DNA from: Bacteroidota bacterium
Lineage (GTDB): Bacteria > Bacteroidota > Bacteroidia > Chitinophagales > Chitinophagaceae
Assembly (NCBI GenBank): GCA_018266455.1
Contig: JAFEAJ010000001.1
Coordinates: forward strand, 62,001-126,000
Direction of reading: 5' to 3'
DNA: 64,000 nt
Below are positions 44,162-52,939 of the stretch, piece by piece (position 1 is the first letter of the stretch; the number at the start of each line of letters is the position of its first letter). The position numbers were made by a program, and so were the translations under genes. The notes beneath the pieces were generated by a model. It was not told where the DNA came from, ran no database searches, and saw only the letters and a list, made by a program, of their open reading frames with translations.

Positions 44162-46849
44162 TCAAAAATCAAACTTCACTCTTGCCCGAACACCAAGCGT
44201 AGAAATCTGCGGATGATCCAAGTAAGTGAAGCGTTTTATCAAATCTACCCTCACCAATTTAAAAATATTTGAAATGCCAAACCCTGCTTCCAGGTAAGGT
44301 TCTCTTCCCAGCGGGAAAGTGGTAGTCATGTTATTGGTCATTGGATATTTCAATTGGCCGGTTTCGATATCAAGGTTCTCATTGCGCACTCCCCCATAAA
44401 CCATTTTGCCTTCAATCACTTCTCTCAACTTTAATTTTTTCAGCAATGGTATTTTATTAAAAAAGAAGCCGTTGAAATAATGGTCCCAGTCAACGCTCAC
44501 ATAATGATCGCTTACAAATTCAAGAAAATTCATAAGGTTATAGGAAGTAAGCTGATAAGCATAAGTTTGGTTGGCATGGTGTATCTCCATCAAAGGAAAA
44601 GGCACTTTCCCGAAAATGTATCCGCCTTCCACTGTAACATCTGAATAGCCCAGTTGGGAAATATAAAAACGCTTAAAAATATTTAGTGTGAGGTTTTGAT
44701 AATTATAATTACCCCCGAACAACCCTTTGATCCCAGCAATGTACCTTAGTGTAAATACCGGGTATTTATTAAAAATCGGCACCCTGTACAGTTTTCCCTG
44801 GTAAAATTGTTCATTCGGCGCCCATCTAAACTGTAAAGAAGCTTCACCTGTGGTTATATTGTTTAAAGTATCGGCATCGGGGTCGGCGTCCTTGATGTAT
44901 TGCAAGGATCCGGCAGGGTATTGTTTCCAGTATTTTAAACCGATGTCATAAGAAAAATGGTTGCCGAATTCGTACACATAATTCAGTTTAAAAAAATCAT
45001 TATACAGCCATTTGTCATTATTGCCTCTTTTAAAAGAAAGCAGGAAATTATCTTCCTGCACAAACTGCAGGTCCTGCCCGGGAATTTTTGTATCGTGCTG
45101 ATAGCTTGCGCGAATATAATTTAACGGGAATGAGTATACGGATTTATTATTGAGCGAATAAGTGCTGCTAAAAAAGTACTTCCATTTTTGGTCTTTAAAC
45201 CCATAAGCTGCATAGGTTTCAAAATACATGCGGTTGCTGAGTTTTGGCGTTGTCCTTCCTCCGAACCTTAACCTGAAGCCTTCAACAGGGTTGAAACTGT
45301 AGAATGTGCTGGCAGGGCCGATTTCAAACGGGCCCGCCTGTTTGTATCCAGCCAATAGCAATGTTGCCCAGTCCATGAGCCTGCGGAAAGAGGGCATGCT
45401 TTTCAGGCTATCTATATTGGCATACACTTTTGATTCAGCAGTAGATAATGTATCGTGCCTGTGCCTGGCCCAAAAGGTGTCCTGCACCTGGCCAGAAGCA
45501 GGCTGTTGCAGCTCAACAAGCGGTGGGCCTTTGAAAATGCTGTCGGGTATGGGCTCGTTCTCCATAAAATTCTTATAAGAAACTGTTCTTTGCCCAAATA
45601 CGCCCGTGCCTTTTTTGAATATACCAAGGTCGCCTACCACATTGCTTTTTGAAAGGAAGTACCGGCCGTCATCACGCCTGACAAAGTCCTGCGATATTCG
45701 AAGCTCGCGCACAAAATTAAGGTTGATGTTTTTGCTGGTGAACATCGTAAATTTCTGGACAGCATAATTGCTGTCAAGGGTAATATAAAGCGTGCCGCGA
45801 AAAAGAAAATCGTTCGGGTTTCTTGGCCTGAAAGTAAGGCGCACGAATTTAAGGCCGTCTTCTATGACTGTGTCTGATATGAAAAACATATAAAATGTTG
45901 GCGCCATATCTGCTATCGGGCTAAGAAAAAGATTGGTGAACAAGGGTATATTGTTGTCATAAATGTTAACATCTGCATATAGACGATTTAAATAATTGCT
46001 CACGCCGTGCATATCTACAAATTCGCCAAAATCAACGCGCTTGTGCGCTACCACAATTGTTTTGTGCTTTTGTGGGTTAGCCCGATAATATTCATGAGAA
46101 ATTTTTTCTTCAAGATAAATCGGCAATAATGCTTTGCCTGGGATTATTAAAGTATCGGCATTTTCAAACAGAAAATGATATTTTTTAGTAAGCTTGCTGT
46201 TCCTCACTTTTTCAGAAAGGTTATCGATAGAAATCTGCAGCTTCTCGTATTTTTCATATTGCGAATACTGGAAAGATTCCATCCTGTTCCTGGGCTTGTT
46301 ATCAATAACACGCCGGATCAGGTCTACCGCCGGGTTCCCTTTGTTCCGGTATTTCTGCCTTTTGCTCTTAATAGTAACTGCTTTCAGCAAATTGCTGTTG
46401 GGCTGCATATATACCACTATCAAATTTTCCTGGCCGGCCTCAATATTTTGATCCTGTTGAAGTGGATCCATCACGTGCATAAGAGAATCTGGTTTTGCCA
46501 GCTTCGCTGTATCGGCACCGTCAATTGCATTATATACTAAAGAAGAATCGGCCAGGTAGTCTGAATATAAAACAGATTTTACGCTCAACGTTTTGTTTTT
46601 ATATCCCACGATAGAAAATATCAGTTGGCTGAACGGTTTGTCATACTTAACGCTAAACCCCCCCCGGGCATCCGAAATCACTCCGCCCGGGACATTCTTT
46701 ATGGTTATTGTTACTGAAGGGAGGGGCAATTTTGTATCGACATCTTTCACCACGCCCTTAACAATTGATGTTTGGGCCAACCCATTCAAAGCTCCGCTCA
46801 AAAAAATAAGCACCATCCATTTATGCTTTGTCCATTCCTTTTTTAGCAT
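44162..46849 (-). CDS. DUF5686 outer-membrane protein with carboxypeptidase-like regulatory domain
   Basis: A protein of about 895 aa. After a signal peptide (ending NGLAQ) comes a CarboxypepD_reg-like domain ([19 protein letters not shown]), then the DUF5686 region with [20 protein letters not shown], and a long C-terminal stretch of amphipathic strands ending ARVKFDF, which predicts an outer-membrane beta-barrel. Function is unknown; related proteins are predicted surface or transport factors. It lies between GtrA and the phosphatidyltransferase in the lipid operon. ATG 46849 is used; the longer frame begins with TTG and overlaps gtrA. Confidence 0.85.
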   Translation of the reverse strand: MLKKEWTKHKWMVLIFLSGALNGLAQTSIVKGVVKDVDTKLPLPSVTITIKNVPGGVISDARGGFSVKYDKPFSQLIFSIVGYKNKTLSVKSVLYSDYLADSSLVYNAIDGADTAKLAKPDSLMHVMDPLQQDQNIEAGQENLIVVYMQPNSNLLKAVTIKSKRQKYRNKGNPAVDLIRRVIDNKPRNRMESFQYSQYEKYEKLQISIDNLSEKVRNSKLTKKYHFLFENADTLIIPGKALLPIYLEEKISHEYYRANPQKHKTIVVAHKRVDFGEFVDMHGVSNYLNRLYADVNIYDNNIPLFTNLFLSPIADMAPTFYMFFISDTVIEDGLKFVRLTFRPRNPNDFLFRGTLYITLDSNYAVQKFTMFTSKNINLNFVRELRISQDFVRRDDGRYFLSKSNVVGDLGIFKKGTGVFGQRTVSYKNFMENEPIPDSIFKGPPLVELQQPASGQVQDTFWARHRHDTLSTAESKVYANIDSLKSMPSFRRLMDWATLLLAGYKQAGPFEIGPASTFYSFNPVEGFRLRFGGRTTPKLSNRMYFETYAAYGFKDQKWKYFFSSTYSLNNKSVYSFPLNYIRASYQHDTKIPGQDLQFVQEDNFLLSFKRGNNDKWLYNDFFKLNYVYEFGNHFSYDIGLKYWKQYPAGSLQYIKDADPDADTLNNITTGEASLQFRWAPNEQFYQGKLYRVPIFNKYPVFTLRYIAGIKGLFGGNYNYQNLTLNIFKRFYISQLGYSDVTVEGGYIFGKVPFPLMEIHHANQTYAYQLTSYNLMNFLEFVSDHYVSVDWDHYFNGFFFNKIPLLKKLKLREVIEGKMVYGGVRNENLDIETGQLKYPMTNNMTTTFPLGREPYLEAGFGISNIFKLVRVDLIKRFTYLDHPQISTLGVRARVKFDF

Positions 46850-46856
46850 ACCATCT

Positions 46857-47231
46857 CTATTGTTTAAAAACAAATTTTTTATGCAGAAAATAATTATAGC
46901 TGATGCTCAGGCAAGATGCGACGATTATTTTTGACATGATGGGGTTTAAGCCAAGATAATCAGTAATCAAAAAAATAAATAGCGTGCTTAACAAAAGATA
47001 GATGGCCCAGACCATAAAATACTTTAAGCCCTGTGCATGTATTTTCCCGCCAGTAGCCTGGAATACCCAAAGCCGGCTCAGTAAAAAATGGGCCAAAGCC
47101 CCGCTAATAGTTCCGCAAACAGTTGCTGCAACATACCAAACCCCAAACACTTCGAACATCATAATATACACGAAGAAATCAACTGCTGTGGCAGTTACTG
47201 AGGCTGCCTGCGCTTTTAAAAAAGTAAGCAT
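46857..47231 (-). CDS. GtrA-family small membrane protein
   Basis: A 124-aa protein with four transmembrane helices and the GtrA signature (DFFVYIMMFEVFGVWY, ISGALAHFLLSRLWVF, SYNYFLHKKFVF). GtrA proteins are thought to flip or aid transport of lipid-linked sugars. It starts 1 bp after the pgpA stop and is cotranscribed with lipid-metabolism genes, so it may act on a phosphoinositol-lipid intermediate. That role is inferred. Confidence 0.9.
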   Translation of the reverse strand: MLTFLKAQAASVTATAVDFFVYIMMFEVFGVWYVAATVCGTISGALAHFLLSRLWVFQATGGKIHAQGLKYFMVWAIYLLLSTLFIFLITDYLGLNPIMSKIIVASCLSISYNYFLHKKFVFKQ

Positions 47232-47232
47232 C

Positions 47233-47688
47233 TTAAAATAAATTGCTCAATACAATTATTTGAATAATTATGTTTGAATAGACTCCTGCAAGCAAATCGT
47301 CAGCCATAACGCCCCACCCCCGCGGCAGTTTTTCCAGTCTACGGATATAAAGCGGTTTGGCAATATCAAAAAAACGGAACAATACAAATGCCGCTATGGC
47401 ATACTTCAGCTCCACCGGCACGAACAGCAGGCTTAGGCTCATTCCTGCTGCTTCATCAATCACCACTTTACTACTATCCTTGCCCCAAGCTTCTTCGACC
47501 ATTCCTGCACACCAGATACCTATCGCCGTTATCAATAAAAAAAACATCGCTGAAAACAAATTATTGCAGCCGTGCCCACGCGCAAAATACCAGCACACCA
47601 AAAAAGCCAATGCTGCAAATGTTCCCCCGCCCCTCAGCAATCCTATGCCGCAGCACGATGAAACGAGCTTATAAAAAATAGTTTTCAA
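47233..47688 (-). CDS. PgpA-family phosphatidylglycerophosphatase-like protein
   Basis: A 151-aa membrane phosphatase. The motif VVIDEAAGMSLSL, FRFFDIAKPLYIRRLE and the terminal GWGVMADDLLAGVYSN are diagnostic of PgpA. It could dephosphorylate phosphatidylglycerophosphate, but because it leads a CDP-alcohol phosphatidyltransferase/AUR1 operon it may act on phosphatidylinositol phosphate instead. Translation must begin at TTG 47688: a stop codon lies two codons upstream and no ATG gives a complete N-terminus. Confidence 0.87.
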   Translation of the reverse strand: MKTIFYKLVSSCCGIGLLRGGGTFAALAFLVCWYFARGHGCNNLFSAMFFLLITAIGIWCAGMVEEAWGKDSSKVVIDEAAGMSLSLLFVPVELKYAIAAFVLFRFFDIAKPLYIRRLEKLPRGWGVMADDLLAGVYSNIIIQIIVLSNLF

Positions 47689-47877
47689 TTTTTAGCTTGC
47701 TGTTATTCCTTTCCCCACTTCATTCAAGCCTAACCTGGCTGACCATAAATTAAAAATCCAACACTTTCCAGGAAACTCTTTTTGGTTCCTTAATACAATT
47801 GCACAGGTAAAACTTTAACATGCACCTTGGGCTGCTACTGTCAATTTATGCCAGCACCTATTACATGCTTTCCAATG

Positions 47878-48474
47878 CTATTTCACAATCCCTGATACCA
47901 TCATCTCAATTACTTCGCCTGATTTTTGCGACAAATCCGGGAATGTTTGTGTGCACAGTGGCATCGCTATTCCCCTAAACGTGGCAGCAAATAAAAAAGC
48001 CAGTACATTAATATCTGCTTCCGTTATTTTTTTGAACTCTCCGCTCCGTACTCCATCGGTAATTAGTTCTTTAATCACATTCATCTGCTCAACTTCGTGC
48101 CTTTTTTTAATATCCATCACTAAGTGCATATTGTCAAGCAAATCATTCTTTACGACCTGAGAAAGGTTTCTAAGTTTATTCAGTTTGGTCAGCCTCACTT
48201 TTGTATAGGCTTTCAGTTTTTCTTTAGCATTAGGTGCTTTGTCAATAGATTTTTTTACCAGGCAAGAAAGCTCTGACATTTCCTGTTCGATCACGGCTTC
48301 AAAAATCTCATATTTACTGGGGAAATAATAATACAAGCTGCTTTTGCCCTTGCCCACCTCCCTGGCAATGTCTTCCATAGTGGTTTTCTTAAGCCCGAAT
48401 TTCTCGAAAAGCAGCCTTGCGCCCTGGATGATTTCCTTCAGCGCCGTATCTTCTTTATTGATTGCCATTTCCAT
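47878..48474 (-). CDS. TetR/AcrR family transcriptional regulator
   Basis: A 198-aa repressor. The N-terminal helix-turn-helix (ARLLFEKFGLKKTTMEDIAREVGKGKSSLYYYFPSKY) is a textbook TetR DNA-binding domain; the all-helical C-terminal ligand domain is unassigned. It has no divergent partner gene; the nearest downstream targets are the lipid operon. The start at ATG 48474 is preceded by a candidate promoter that overlaps an imperfect dyad and may be autoregulated. Confidence 0.9.
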   Translation of the reverse strand: MEMAINKEDTALKEIIQGARLLFEKFGLKKTTMEDIAREVGKGKSSLYYYFPSKYEIFEAVIEQEMSELSCLVKKSIDKAPNAKEKLKAYTKVRLTKLNKLRNLSQVVKNDLLDNMHLVMDIKKRHEVEQMNVIKELITDGVRSGEFKKITEADINVLAFLFAATFRGIAMPLCTQTFPDLSQKSGEVIEMMVSGIVK

Positions 48475-48503
48475 ACCCTTTCGACCAATTTCGTTTTTAA
48501 GTC

Positions 48504-48533
48504 CAAAATTAAGGAATTAATGGTCAATGCAAG
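48504..48533 (-). promoter_or_regulatory. Candidate TetR-gene promoter and imperfect operator
   Basis: On the minus strand CTTG is followed after 18 bp by TAATTTTG, matching the -33 and -7 elements. An imperfect dyad covering about 48503-48523 overlaps the -7 region. Confidence 0.35.
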
Positions 48534-48668
48534 AACCTAAGCTACAGATGTTCATAACGCGCATAGCTATGCAGCGCGCCGGCAAACGCTGAGGCTTCCG
48601 AATAATTAAGCCAGAGATTGATTCAGAAATTAAAAACGATGGTTCTTAAGAAAAGAGAGTTGGATATG

Positions 48669-49337
48669 CTATAAAATGTCTTTCTCTTCGACCAACCCGT
48701 GTTTTAGGGCGTAAATAACAACCCCGGTCGTATTTTTAACGTTCATTTTTTCCAATATTTTTGTCCGGTAGCCTTCTACAGTGCGTTTGCTCAAAAAAAG
48801 TCTTTCCCCGATTTGCTGTGCGGTCAACTGCTGGCACGTTAGCTTAATAATCACAGTCTCTCTTTCTGTAAAAACAGCTTTTTCTGTTTTTTTGTAAGGA
48901 TTAAAGCTGCTGTTAACAATCATTTTTGCAAGCCTGGCTGAAGTATGTTTGCAATAATAAGAATTGCCTTCATAAACCTGTTCAATAGCTTCTATAATTT
49001 CTCGCTTGTCAGCATTTTTAAGCAAATAACCTTTTGCCCCGGCTTCCAACATTTCAACAATCAGGTTTTCTTCATCGAACATTGAAAGCGCAATAATTTT
49101 CTGATCAGGGTTTTCTGCCAGTAAAGCCTTTGCAGCCTGTATGCCATCCATTCTCGGCATCTTAATATCCGTCAATATTACATCTGGTTTTTTTTCTTGC
49201 ACGAGATGGATCAGGTCTAGCCCATTTTCCGCCTGCCCCTCAAGGATGATATCCCCATCTTTTGAAAGCATCAGCACCAGGCCATCCCGAAAAATTTCAT
49301 GATCATCAGCTATCACTAATCTAATAGTATATTTCAT
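48669..49337 (-). CDS. NarL/LuxR-family response regulator
   Basis: A 222-aa response regulator from ATG 49337. The receiver has DD at 11-12, phosphoacceptor D57 in VILTDIKMPRMDG and Lys in GYLLKNADKRE; the output domain is LuxR-type (FTERETVIIKLTCQQLTAQQ, then LSKRTVEGYRTKILEKM). It is the last gene of a four-gene unit; the histidine kinase gene ends only 25 bp before its start, so the two form a cognate pair. Confidence 0.92.
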   Translation of the reverse strand: MKYTIRLVIADDHEIFRDGLVLMLSKDGDIILEGQAENGLDLIHLVQEKKPDVILTDIKMPRMDGIQAAKALLAENPDQKIIALSMFDEENLIVEMLEAGAKGYLLKNADKREIIEAIEQVYEGNSYYCKHTSARLAKMIVNSSFNPYKKTEKAVFTERETVIIKLTCQQLTAQQIGERLFLSKRTVEGYRTKILEKMNVKNTTGVVIYALKHGLVEEKDIL

Positions 49338-49362
49338 AACGGTATATGTAGCCAATAAATGA

Positions 49363-50112
49363 TTATTGCAAAGGCAGTTTTAAAAAATAACTGGCGCCTT
49401 TGTTTGGAAAGGATTCAAAATTCAACTGTCCATTCAGCATTTCAATCCTGCTTTCAAGGCTTTTTAAGCCCAGCCCCTTCGATTCCTTTTTTGATTTTTC
49501 AAGATCAAAACCCCTTCCATCATCCTTCACCATAACTTGTAAATTACCGTTTTCTTCAGTAATGCTTATATAAAGGTTTTTTGCATTTGCGTGTTTAAGC
49601 ACATTGTGCAGCATTTCCTGGACTATCCTGAACACATGGATTTCTTTTTCTTTAGCAAAGCTCACCTCTTTGGGAAAGTATAAATGAACTTGCATATTAT
49701 GCCTGCTCTGTATGTCTTTTACAAATTCCCTCAGGGCTTCATTCAGGCCGTTCCTTTGGAGCGTATTGGGCAAAAGATTATAAGATATCTGGCGCATGCT
49801 TTTGATGATCTCGTCAATGCGCTTACTTGCCCTGCTGATGATTTCTTCGTCTTGCTTGTTACTGATATCAATGCTGTTAATGTTCAGCTTAACAGATGAG
49901 AGCAGTGGCCCAAGGCTGTCGTGAAGGTCGTTGGCAATCCTTCTCCGCTCATTTTCCTGCATGGTAATCTCGGCAAAAATCCGCTCTTTCTGAAGCTTAA
50001 TATACCGGCGGTGGTAGCTGATGATGGTCACTATGAAATAAATTAATATTATTCCAATCAATATTGCCAAAATAACTATGGCATCAAAAAAGTGGCTATT
50101 ATTTGTTACCAT
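49363..50112 (-). CDS. Sensor histidine kinase (HisKA_3 type)
   Basis: A 249-aa kinase with one N-terminal transmembrane helix (about 10-33) and no extracytoplasmic sensor domain. The dimerisation/phosphoacceptor box is RRRIANDLHDSLGPLLSSV (His64), typical of NarX/DesK-type kinases; the HATPase domain has LHNVLKHANA and KDDGRGFDL, then KGLGLKSLESRI. Having no sensor domain of its own, it may take its signal from the seven-helix protein or lipoprotein encoded just upstream. Confidence 0.92.
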   Translation of the reverse strand: MVTNNSHFFDAIVILAILIGIILIYFIVTIISYHRRYIKLQKERIFAEITMQENERRRIANDLHDSLGPLLSSVKLNINSIDISNKQDEEIISRASKRIDEIIKSMRQISYNLLPNTLQRNGLNEALREFVKDIQSRHNMQVHLYFPKEVSFAKEKEIHVFRIVQEMLHNVLKHANAKNLYISITEENGNLQVMVKDDGRGFDLEKSKKESKGLGLKSLESRIEMLNGQLNFESFPNKGASYFLKLPLQ

Positions 50113-50171
50113 TGCTGCTTTTTAACGAACGGATCAGCGTATTTTCCCGGGCTTCATGACAATCGCAACTA

Positions 50172-50852
50172 CTAAAAACCCGGAAACATTTCTTTATCTG
50201 CTGCCTTTTTAGGTATTAAATACACCCCAAAGCCATATAAAACATTTGCAAAAGCATTAATATAGACCTGGATGGCAAAAATCTTCCCCATGAGGGTTTT
50301 GTCATATACCCTTATTCCCTTTGCCATTAAGGTATACACAAAAATATTGTAGATAAAGAAAATAATCATCGCGACACAAATAATGAACTTAGGGTTATCC
50401 GTCAAAGCAAACCTCCGTTCGTTTACAATAATGTAATTAACTGTTTGTACGCTTAAAAGAACCAACAGGAATGAATATGAAATCAGGAAAAATGAATTGA
50501 AATAAAAAAGATTGTGCACAACAAAATTTTCTACAACCCACTCTAAGATTATTAATGAAAATATTACAAAGAATAATTTTTTGAATTTTTGAAACCGTTT
50601 CCAATAATAGAATTGAAGCAACAATATTGTTGCTTCAAATAAATTAATACAATTCCATACCAATACTTTAATCTCCTTAAAATAGGGGATAATCACCAGG
50701 CCTACGATCAGCTCAATAATTGCAGATGCAAGCACATAGACAATAAAAGGCCGAAATGAAATATCAATTTTTTTCAGTCTCAACGCTCCTACTATAGCCG
50801 GGAATGCCGCTGTTAAGCTGAGAATAAATTTCCAAATATTATCTGCAGTCAT
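50172..50852 (-). CDS. Seven-helix membrane protein upstream of histidine kinase
   Basis: A 226-aa protein with about seven hydrophobic helices connected by short polar loops and a basic C-terminus (YLIPKKAADKEMFPGF). No family recognised. It lies between a lipoprotein gene (13-bp gap) and the histidine kinase (59-bp gap), an order suggesting a sensory or accessory role. It could equally be a transporter; no binding motif was seen. Confidence 0.65.
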   Translation of the reverse strand: MTADNIWKFILSLTAAFPAIVGALRLKKIDISFRPFIVYVLASAIIELIVGLVIIPYFKEIKVLVWNCINLFEATILLLQFYYWKRFQKFKKLFFVIFSLIILEWVVENFVVHNLFYFNSFFLISYSFLLVLLSVQTVNYIIVNERRFALTDNPKFIICVAMIIFFIYNIFVYTLMAKGIRVYDKTLMGKIFAIQVYINAFANVLYGFGVYLIPKKAADKEMFPGF

Positions 50853-50865
50853 TATATGCTGTCAA

Positions 50866-51351
50866 TTATCTCATTTCACATGGTGGGCAAATTTGCCCAT
50901 TTTCGCCTGCCTGCCCTGTTTGAGCGTAAACATTTGAGATTCCTGGCACCTTAATCGCGGCAGAAACAATAGTATTAACAATATCGTTCCCTTTTGCATC
51001 AACAGGCAACAGGGCAAGCCTTATCTGCCCTTGGGCATCCTCTCCGTAATAAATGCGTATGCCATCTGCGCCATCTTGGTTCAGCAAAGCAGCAATCATA
51101 TCCCGGTTAAAAGTTTCGGCGTTGGGTAGATTGAAATGATTTTTCAAAAAAGTAGAATCAGCAATGACCCTCGTCAACCTTTCATGAGAAGCAATGAAAT
51201 TTTTCTGTAAGCTCCTTGCCTGCTCAATTGGTATAATCTCCTGCATTGCCCTTTCTTTATTAAACGGAATCTTGTTCCGGTAACAACCGCTCAGTACAAA
51301 AGCAACCAGGAACAAGCTGAAAACAAGCTCAAGCAAATTTTTCGGTTTCAT
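50866..51351 (-). CDS. Lipoprotein of unknown function
   Basis: A 161-aa lipoprotein with a type II signal (lipobox VLSGC, Cys near residue 23). The mature domain contains DGADGIRIYYGEDAQGQIRLALLPVD and ends in a Cys-x-x-Cys tail (ICPPCEMR). DGIRIYYG-type segments occur in other Bacteroidota lipoproteins encoded next to sensor kinases. It is the first gene of the four-gene signalling unit. The terminal CPPC could bind metal or form a disulfide. Confidence 0.65.
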   Translation of the reverse strand: MKPKNLLELVFSLFLVAFVLSGCYRNKIPFNKERAMQEIIPIEQARSLQKNFIASHERLTRVIADSTFLKNHFNLPNAETFNRDMIAALLNQDGADGIRIYYGEDAQGQIRLALLPVDAKGNDIVNTIVSAAIKVPGISNVYAQTGQAGENGQICPPCEMR

Positions 51352-51752
51352 GTTCGGTATTTTTTATTGATTTGAAAAATATATAAAGAAAAGTATAGTT
51401 GCTGGGATAAACAAAGGTATCTGCACTTGAAAAAAAAGGTATAACTACCCATAATGTTCAGGTAGGCATTCTATTTGCAGTTAAAATTAATTAATACAAA
51501 ATTTGCACAATGGCTTAATCAAATCACATTCATCATTAAACCCATTTTGAAATTTCAGTCAGCATCCTAAGGGCCTGTTTAAAATTTATACTTTGAGCCA
51601 CCATTGAACCTTTTTTATAGTTACTACAGATCGGATTTGAGCAAGAACAAGGGCAAAATGGGTATGAGATGATCAGTTTCGAACCTATAGGCATTCATTT
51701 TTAAAATTTTAAACAGGCTCTAAATTTATTTTGCTTAATTAAAACCTGATCT
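51352..51752. other. 401-bp intergenic region with a MITE-like element
   Basis: It contains a 150-bp inverted-repeat element (51571-51720) and, to its left, AT-rich sequence that must hold the promoter of the minus-strand lipoprotein gene. Thirty-two bp separate the element from the protease ATG, so the protease promoter either overlaps or lies within the element. Confidence 0.6.
51571..51720. mobile_element. MITE-like non-autonomous element, IS5-superfamily-like
   Basis: The left end GGGCCTGTTTAAAATTT (51571-51587) and the right end AAATTTTAAACAGGCTC (51704-51720) are inverted repeats with one mismatch. The triplet TAA directly flanks both sides (51568-51570 and 51721-51723), matching a 3-bp target-site duplication of the TNA type. 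There is no transposase frame inside its 150 bp. The ends and TNA duplication recall the IS1031 subgroup of IS5, from memory. It sits 32 bp before the papain-family gene. Confidence 0.7.
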
Positions 51753-52523
51753 ATGGCCAAAGCAAAAAAAAACTCCTTCCGCCTCGGCTGGGTACCCGAT
51801 GTGCCTGACCATCGAGACCTGATTTATTCAGCGCCTTTAATGGTCATGAAGAAGCTGCCGGATTTAGCAGATTTACGGGCGCATTGCCCCTCAGTGTATG
51901 ACCAGGGCCAGCTTGGAAGTTGCACAGCAAATGCACTGGCAGCAGCTTATGAATTCGACAGGATCAAGGAAAAGAAAAAGGATTTTATGCCTTCGCGGCT
52001 GTTCATTTATTATAACGAACGGGTGATTGAACATACCACGAGCAGCGACAGCGGCGCCCAAATCCGGGATGGCATTAAAACGCTGAACAAACAGGGCGTT
52101 TGCCCCGAAAAAGAATGGCCTTACGACATTAATAATTTTGCAGTTAAGCCGACGGCAAATTGTTATTCCAATGCCAGGAAAAATGAAATCCAATTGTACC
52201 AACGGCTCGACAATACCAATTTAATGCTATTGAAATCCTGTCTCAGCGAAGGTTTTCCTTTTGTGTTCGGCTTCACTGTTTATGAAAGCTTCATGAGCGC
52301 CACAGTAGCCAGGACAGGAAAAATGCCCATGCCAAAACCAACCGAAAAAGTGGAAGGCGGCCACGCAGTAATGGCAGTGGGCTATAACGATGCAAAAGGG
52401 GTTGCCATCGTCCGGAATTCATGGGGAACAGGCTGGGGCGATAAGGGCTATTTTTACATGCCTTATGCTTACATTGCCAGCAACAACCTTTGTGATGATT
52501 TTTGGACAATCAGGCTGGTGTAA
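51753..52523 (+). CDS. Papain-family (C1A) cysteine protease
   Basis: A 256-aa protease. The oxyanion Gln51 and nucleophile Cys57 lie in DQGQLGSCTANA; catalytic His204 in EGGHAVMAVGYND; Asn222 in RNSWGTGWGDKGYFYMPYAY, the classical papain spacing. The protein begins directly with the short pre-core KKNSFRLGWVPDVPDHRD and has neither a signal peptide nor a long inhibitory propeptide, so it is probably cytoplasmic and active as made. A chagasin-like inhibitor is encoded 12 bp downstream, implying that protease activity is held in check by its own neighbour. Confidence 0.93.
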   Translation: MAKAKKNSFRLGWVPDVPDHRDLIYSAPLMVMKKLPDLADLRAHCPSVYDQGQLGSCTANALAAAYEFDRIKEKKKDFMPSRLFIYYNERVIEHTTSSDSGAQIRDGIKTLNKQGVCPEKEWPYDINNFAVKPTANCYSNARKNEIQLYQRLDNTNLMLLKSCLSEGFPFVFGFTVYESFMSATVARTGKMPMPKPTEKVEGGHAVMAVGYNDAKGVAIVRNSWGTGWGDKGYFYMPYAYIASNNLCDDFWTIRLV

Positions 52524-52535
52524 CCATCAACAACA

Positions 52536-52838
52536 GTGAATGTGGATGCGCAAGAGCTCCAAATAAAAAGCGGGGCAAGCATTTTAATAAAATTAGAAAG
52601 CCGCACAACATCAGGCTATCAATGGGGTTTTGAAATTGATGACGGCTTCATTGCCCGGATAGAAAAGGCTGATAAAGAATTTCGCGGTGAGCTAAAACCA
52701 GGGGACAGCGGCCGTGAGGTGTTTCTGGTAACAGGATTAAAAAAGGGAACTGCAAAAATTGTTTTCAAGCAACAAAGAATTTGGCAAAAAAAAGATGCCC
52801 CTTTAAGGAGCATGTATTATACCATTATAGTTTCATGA
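52536..52838 (+). CDS. Chagasin-like (I42 family) cysteine protease inhibitor
   Basis: A 100-aa immunoglobulin-fold protein. The three inhibitory loops of chagasin are recognisable: TTSGYQW (24-30, matching NPTTGY/F), PGDSGREVF (55-63, matching the GxGG loop) and QRIW (80-83, matching RPW/F). Each is a little divergent, notably NP replaced in the first and I for P in the third. No signal peptide is visible: it starts with GTG 52536 (MNVDAQELQI). It follows the protease stop by 12 bp and is almost certainly cotranscribed, so it likely inhibits that protease in the same compartment. Confidence 0.82.
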   Translation: MNVDAQELQIKSGASILIKLESRTTSGYQWGFEIDDGFIARIEKADKEFRGELKPGDSGREVFLVTGLKKGTAKIVFKQQRIWQKKDAPLRSMYYTIIVS

Positions 52839-52939
52839 CCGCTCGAAACGTATGCCTTATCAATCTACCTGGCTGCCGATGATGTATTAACTAATACCCC
52901 TTATGCCAGCAACTGCTGAACTTAATCCTGCTGCTTTTG

